The notes below the pieces were generated by a model. It made no database searches. It was not told where the DNA came from and worked only from the letters and a program-made list of their open reading frames with translations. Shown here piece by piece: positions 61,344-64,000 of a stretch of DNA of 64,000 bases (positions are counted from its first letter, which is position 1; every line of letters begins with the position of its first letter). The stretch covers positions 18,795 through 82,794 of the forward strand of contig JAJZJR010000006.1 in assembly GCA_021810045.1 (NCBI GenBank), given 5' to 3'. A program made the translations under genes and the position numbers. The DNA is from Thermoplasmata archaeon. Lineage in GTDB: Archaea > Thermoplasmatota > Thermoplasmata > Thermoplasmatales > Thermoplasmataceae.

Positions 61344-61934
61344 TCAGTTGCCTGATCTTCCGGACACTACAACGAGCCTGTAGGTTTCTCCCTCCAAAGT
61401 CTGGAGATCTATCCTAACGACAGTGATATTGGAAAAACCTGTTTTCCTGTACATTTCAACCAGGTCAGCCTCTGTGTAAAAAGTGGCATATCTATAGAAT
61501 CCCCGTGGATTCCTGATGATGTTTTGAATGTACTCACAATCCCTGTCCAGAATAACATTTATGACAAGGGCTGCCACCCGTTTTGACTCCAAGAGCACAG
61601 CCATGGGCTCATCCAGGAAACACATTGTAACAATACTGAATGAATAATCGAAGAACCTGTCAGGAAACGGTAGTTCTGATGCATCGGCTTGGATGGCCTT
61701 TATGCCTCTCTTTCTTGACTCGTCAACCATTTCCCTTACGTAATCGACCCCGTATTCTATTTTCAGGGCAGAAGCAAAACGCCCGGTTCCAACCCCAATT
61801 TCAATCCCTTTTCCATGGGGAATCAATGGTTTGAGAAAATCAATCTGATCCCGGTATTCCTTTCCATGCTCCTCATACCATTCATCGTATCGCATGTAAT
61901 TCTCAGAGAAGAACTTCTTCTGTTCGGTTCCCAT
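61344..61934 (-). CDS. SAM-dependent methyltransferase
   Basis: 196 residues. Motif I G-I-E-I-G-V-G-T-G-R-F near residue 40, then Q-A-D-A-S-E-L-P-F-P-D-R-F-F-D of class I methyltransferases (UbiE/Coq5-like). Substrate unknown; lacks distinguishing C-terminal elements. Downstream of agl3's promoter in the same direction. Confidence 0.88.
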   Translation of the reverse strand: MGTEQKKFFSENYMRYDEWYEEHGKEYRDQIDFLKPLIPHGKGIEIGVGTGRFASALKIEYGVDYVREMVDESRKRGIKAIQADASELPFPDRFFDYSFSIVTMCFLDEPMAVLLESKRVAALVINVILDRDCEYIQNIIRNPRGFYRYATFYTEADLVEMYRKTGFSNITVVRIDLQTLEGETYRLVVVSGRSGN

Positions 61935-62073
61935 CAGGCATTAACAACATATCTGGAAATATGAAGGCATCTCCTTAATTTTCCTTGATCACAAATTTCC
62001 GCAGTTTTCTGTCCTAACTATTGAGACACAGTCCATTACTTCACATTGTCCATAATATGCAGGAGGAGACCTG

Positions 62074-63015
62074 GTGAATTCAATATCATTTGGCCCCGTT
62101 CCCTCCCGCAGACTGGGAAGAAGCCTGGGCATAAATAACGTTTTTCCAAAGAAATGCAGCTACTCCTGTGTTTACTGCCAGCTTGGAAGGACCATTGACA
62201 TATTGTCAACCCGAAAGCCTTTCCATGAACCCCAAGTGCTGGTGGATGATGTTTTCAGAAGGATTAGGGAAGCGGAGAATTCCGGAAGCAGGATTGATTA
62301 CCTGACTTTCGTCCCGGATGGGGAACCGACCCTGGATTCCAATCTTGGGACTGAGATAAGGATGCTCAAGGAGAGCGGAATAAAGATTGCGGTAATAACC
62401 AACAGCTCCCTCATATGGCGTGAGGATGTGCGGAAGGACTTGGAGGATGCTGACTGGATATCCTTCAAGGTTGACACTGTGCGGGAATCCACATGGAGAC
62501 GCATCAACAGGCCATATGATTCATTTGACTTCGAGTTGATCCTCTATGGGATTTCACTCTTCAGCAAACAGTTCAGGGGAACCTTTACAACTGAGACCAT
62601 GCTGGTGTCCGACCTGAATGATTCAAACCCTGAGATGGAAAGGACTGCCAGGTACCTGAAGAGAGTGAATCCGAAGATTTCCTATGTATCCATACCAACA
62701 AGGCCCCCTGCCGAAAAATGGGTAAGGCCGCCATCGGAAAATGTGCTAGCCAATGCCGGCAGCATATTCAGGAAGTATCTGGACAGGGTTGAAGTCCTCT
62801 CCCAGTTCGAGGGTACGGAATTTTTCGTAACAGGTGATCCCGCCGAAGATATACTGGCAATTTCAAGTGTTCATCCACTCCGGGAGGATTCCATCAGGGA
62901 AATCCTGAAACGAACCGGAAAAGACTGGAATGCCGTTGCAATGCTTCTGGAGAAGGGCGAACTTGAGGAAGTGGAGTACAACGGTTTCAGGTACTATGTG
63001 AGGATACTGGGGTAG
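62074..63015 (+). CDS. radical SAM protein (COG0731-related)
   Basis: 313 residues. N-terminal F-G-P-V-P-S-R-R-L-G-R-S-L-G-I-N, cluster motif C28-S-Y-S-C32-V-Y-C35, and F-V-P-D-G-E-P-T-L as the SAM-binding strand. A small winged-helix-like C-terminus follows (S-I-R-E-I-L-K-R-T-G-K-D-W). Start GTG 62074 has a GGAGG site 8 nt upstream. Substrate unknown. Confidence 0.88.
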   Translation: MNSISFGPVPSRRLGRSLGINNVFPKKCSYSCVYCQLGRTIDILSTRKPFHEPQVLVDDVFRRIREAENSGSRIDYLTFVPDGEPTLDSNLGTEIRMLKESGIKIAVITNSSLIWREDVRKDLEDADWISFKVDTVRESTWRRINRPYDSFDFELILYGISLFSKQFRGTFTTETMLVSDLNDSNPEMERTARYLKRVNPKISYVSIPTRPPAEKWVRPPSENVLANAGSIFRKYLDRVEVLSQFEGTEFFVTGDPAEDILAISSVHPLREDSIREILKRTGKDWNAVAMLLEKGELEEVEYNGFRYYVRILG

Positions 63016-63196
63016 TTTTCTGTTGTCCGTGTTCTCCGGCAGAAGCCCCACTGCTTCGCATCATCGATCAGTACAGGCCTGGCATATCTCACTATCCATA
63101 ACACCGTTATTATACGGGAAAAAGGAATGACCTAACTGTTATGCGGTATGTTTAATAATTATCCCGGGAAATATTGTATTTCATGGGGCTTTAATC

Positions 63197-63892
63197 ATGA
63201 GGAGAAATATAGTTGTGGAGAGGGCAAGGGGCATTAGAACCGAGAACCAGAGAGTGGAAATGGTTGAGAGAAAAGGACTTGGTCACCCTGACTTTATTGC
63301 AGACTCAATTGCTGAAGCATACTCCCGAAACCTCTCGGTGTACTATATAGAAAACTTTGGAAGAATACTGCACCACAATGTTGACAAACTTGAGGTCATA
63401 GGTGGCAGAACGTCTCCGGAATTTGGAGGCGGGCAGGTCATTTACCCCATCTCAGTTCTTTTCTCAGGGAGAGCTACAGATGCGATGGAAAACCAGAGAA
63501 TCCCCGTGAAGGAAATTGCAATTGGCGCTGCCCTTGGGTGGATGGAAAATAATTTAAGGTTTGTTGACGGAAACAGCTTAAGATTCCTGTTCGAAACCAA
63601 GTCAGGTTCGCCCAGCCTCACTGGACTTTATGAAGGAACACAGCCGGTGTCAAACGATACGTCTTTCGGTGCAGGATATGCCCCTCTCACGCCCACTGAG
63701 AATCTTGTCCTGGCACTTGAGAAGGAAATGAACTCTGTGGACTTCAAGAAAGAGTTTCCCTTTTCCGGGGAGGATGTTAAGATAATGGCCCTTAGAAACA
63801 GAAAAAGGATGGATATCATTATAGCCAATGCCTTTGTTGACAGATTCGTTCCATCACTGGAGAATTATTTTGAAGAGACTGTCAACTCCTAG
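63197..63892 (+). pseudogene. archaeal S-adenosylmethionine synthetase, truncated
   Basis: 231 residues from the N-terminus of the archaeal MAT family (E-R-K-G-L-G-H-P-D-F-I-A-D, H-H-N-V-D-K, G-G-R-T-S-P-E-F-G-G-G). Complete archaeal enzymes have about 400 residues with a C-terminal A-G-D-D-G-S-V-G-R-G-N region. TAG at 63890-63892 ends the frame, and the next 100 bp do not continue it in any frame I can see. Either a remnant or a truncated copy. Confidence 0.75.
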
Positions 63893-63928
63893 TTGAAATT
63901 CTGTGATTTTCAGTTTCATGACCGCAAT

Positions 63929-63960
63929 CATGAAATATCATGGATACATCATATTTCATG
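63929..63960. repeat. 10-bp inverted repeat after truncated MAT
   Basis: CATGAAATAT (63929-63938) and ATATTTCATG (63951-63960) form a perfect inverted repeat with a 12-nt loop. A GGATACA direct repeat occurs in and after it. May be an element end, an operator for the next gene or a terminator. Confidence 0.45.
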
Positions 63961-64000
63961 CGGATACACCGGATTCCTGGAATCAAGCGGGTTGTCATCA

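Noticed and set aside
1..64000. CRISPR arrays, rRNA genes, replication origin
   Set aside because: Reading through the window I saw no regularly spaced repeats, no rRNA sequence and no cdc6/orc-associated origin repeats.

Overview
The window looks like a chromosomal segment of a thermoacidophilic euryarchaeon of the class Thermoplasmata (a Thermoplasma, Ferroplasma or Cuniculiplasma relative). This is inferred from archaeal hallmark genes: ribosomal protein L15e, replication factor C large subunit, a thermosome subunit, RNase P Pop5, prefoldin alpha, FtsY, Taw1, archaeal S-adenosylmethionine synthetase, a Sec11-type signal peptidase and a UDP-sulfoquinovose synthase. Short or absent leaders with TATA-like boxes about 20-30 nt before many start codons, moderately AT-rich DNA and many exporters fit the same picture. 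The species cannot be fixed from the sequence alone.

Layout. 1-12 kb: accessory-flavoured DNA with a partial YrhK-like gene, Rieske ferredoxin, aldo/keto reductase, HAD phosphatase, a MarR regulator with its MFS exporter, membrane proteins, a truncated GYD gene, two relics of one IS200/IS605 mini-element, a membrane-anchored winged-helix regulator and an LhgO-type oxidase. 12-14 kb: a vapBC toxin-antitoxin pair lying between a tRNA 3'-half fragment and an intact tRNA-Thr(CGU). 14-23 kb: DUF1015, endonuclease IV, TrmB regulator, thioesterase-CoaBC-nitrilase operon, hydrolase, MFS exporter and divergent HTH_10 regulator. 23-31 kb: pyruvate phosphate dikinase, UbiD/UbiA pair (quinone synthesis), MFS, pyrophosphatase, GHMP kinase. 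31-37 kb: ADP-forming acyl-CoA synthetase alpha and beta (beta carries an in-frame TAG) followed by indolepyruvate:ferredoxin oxidoreductase, together an aryl-acid energy module. 37-47 kb: thermosome, Taw1, acyl-CoA dehydrogenase, RFC large subunit, RNase P Pop5, L15e, tRNA-Ser(UGA). 47-56 kb: more accessory DNA with a secreted protein, an isochorismatase-fold protein lacking its catalytic triad, a degenerate tyrosine recombinase, CPA2 antiporter, MFS, a COG1709-like regulator and signal peptidase. 56-64 kb: pgk-pfdA-ftsY operon, a sugar nucleotidyltransferase with UDP-sulfoquinovose synthase, methyltransferase, radical SAM protein and a truncated S-adenosylmethionine synthetase.

The most unusual items are: (i) three tiny paralogous genes (49, 49 and 55 codons) with an invariant C-x2-H-x12-H-x3-H pattern at the same residue positions; (ii) two mini-elements 8 kb apart that keep a left-end hairpin and only the last codons of TnpB, one abutting a truncated gene; (iii) the tRNA-fragment/vapBC arrangement; (iv) the single in-frame amber codon in acdB; (v) catalytically eroded members of the isochorismatase and tyrosine-recombinase families; and (vi) several perfect inverted repeats at divergent or autoregulatory promoters.
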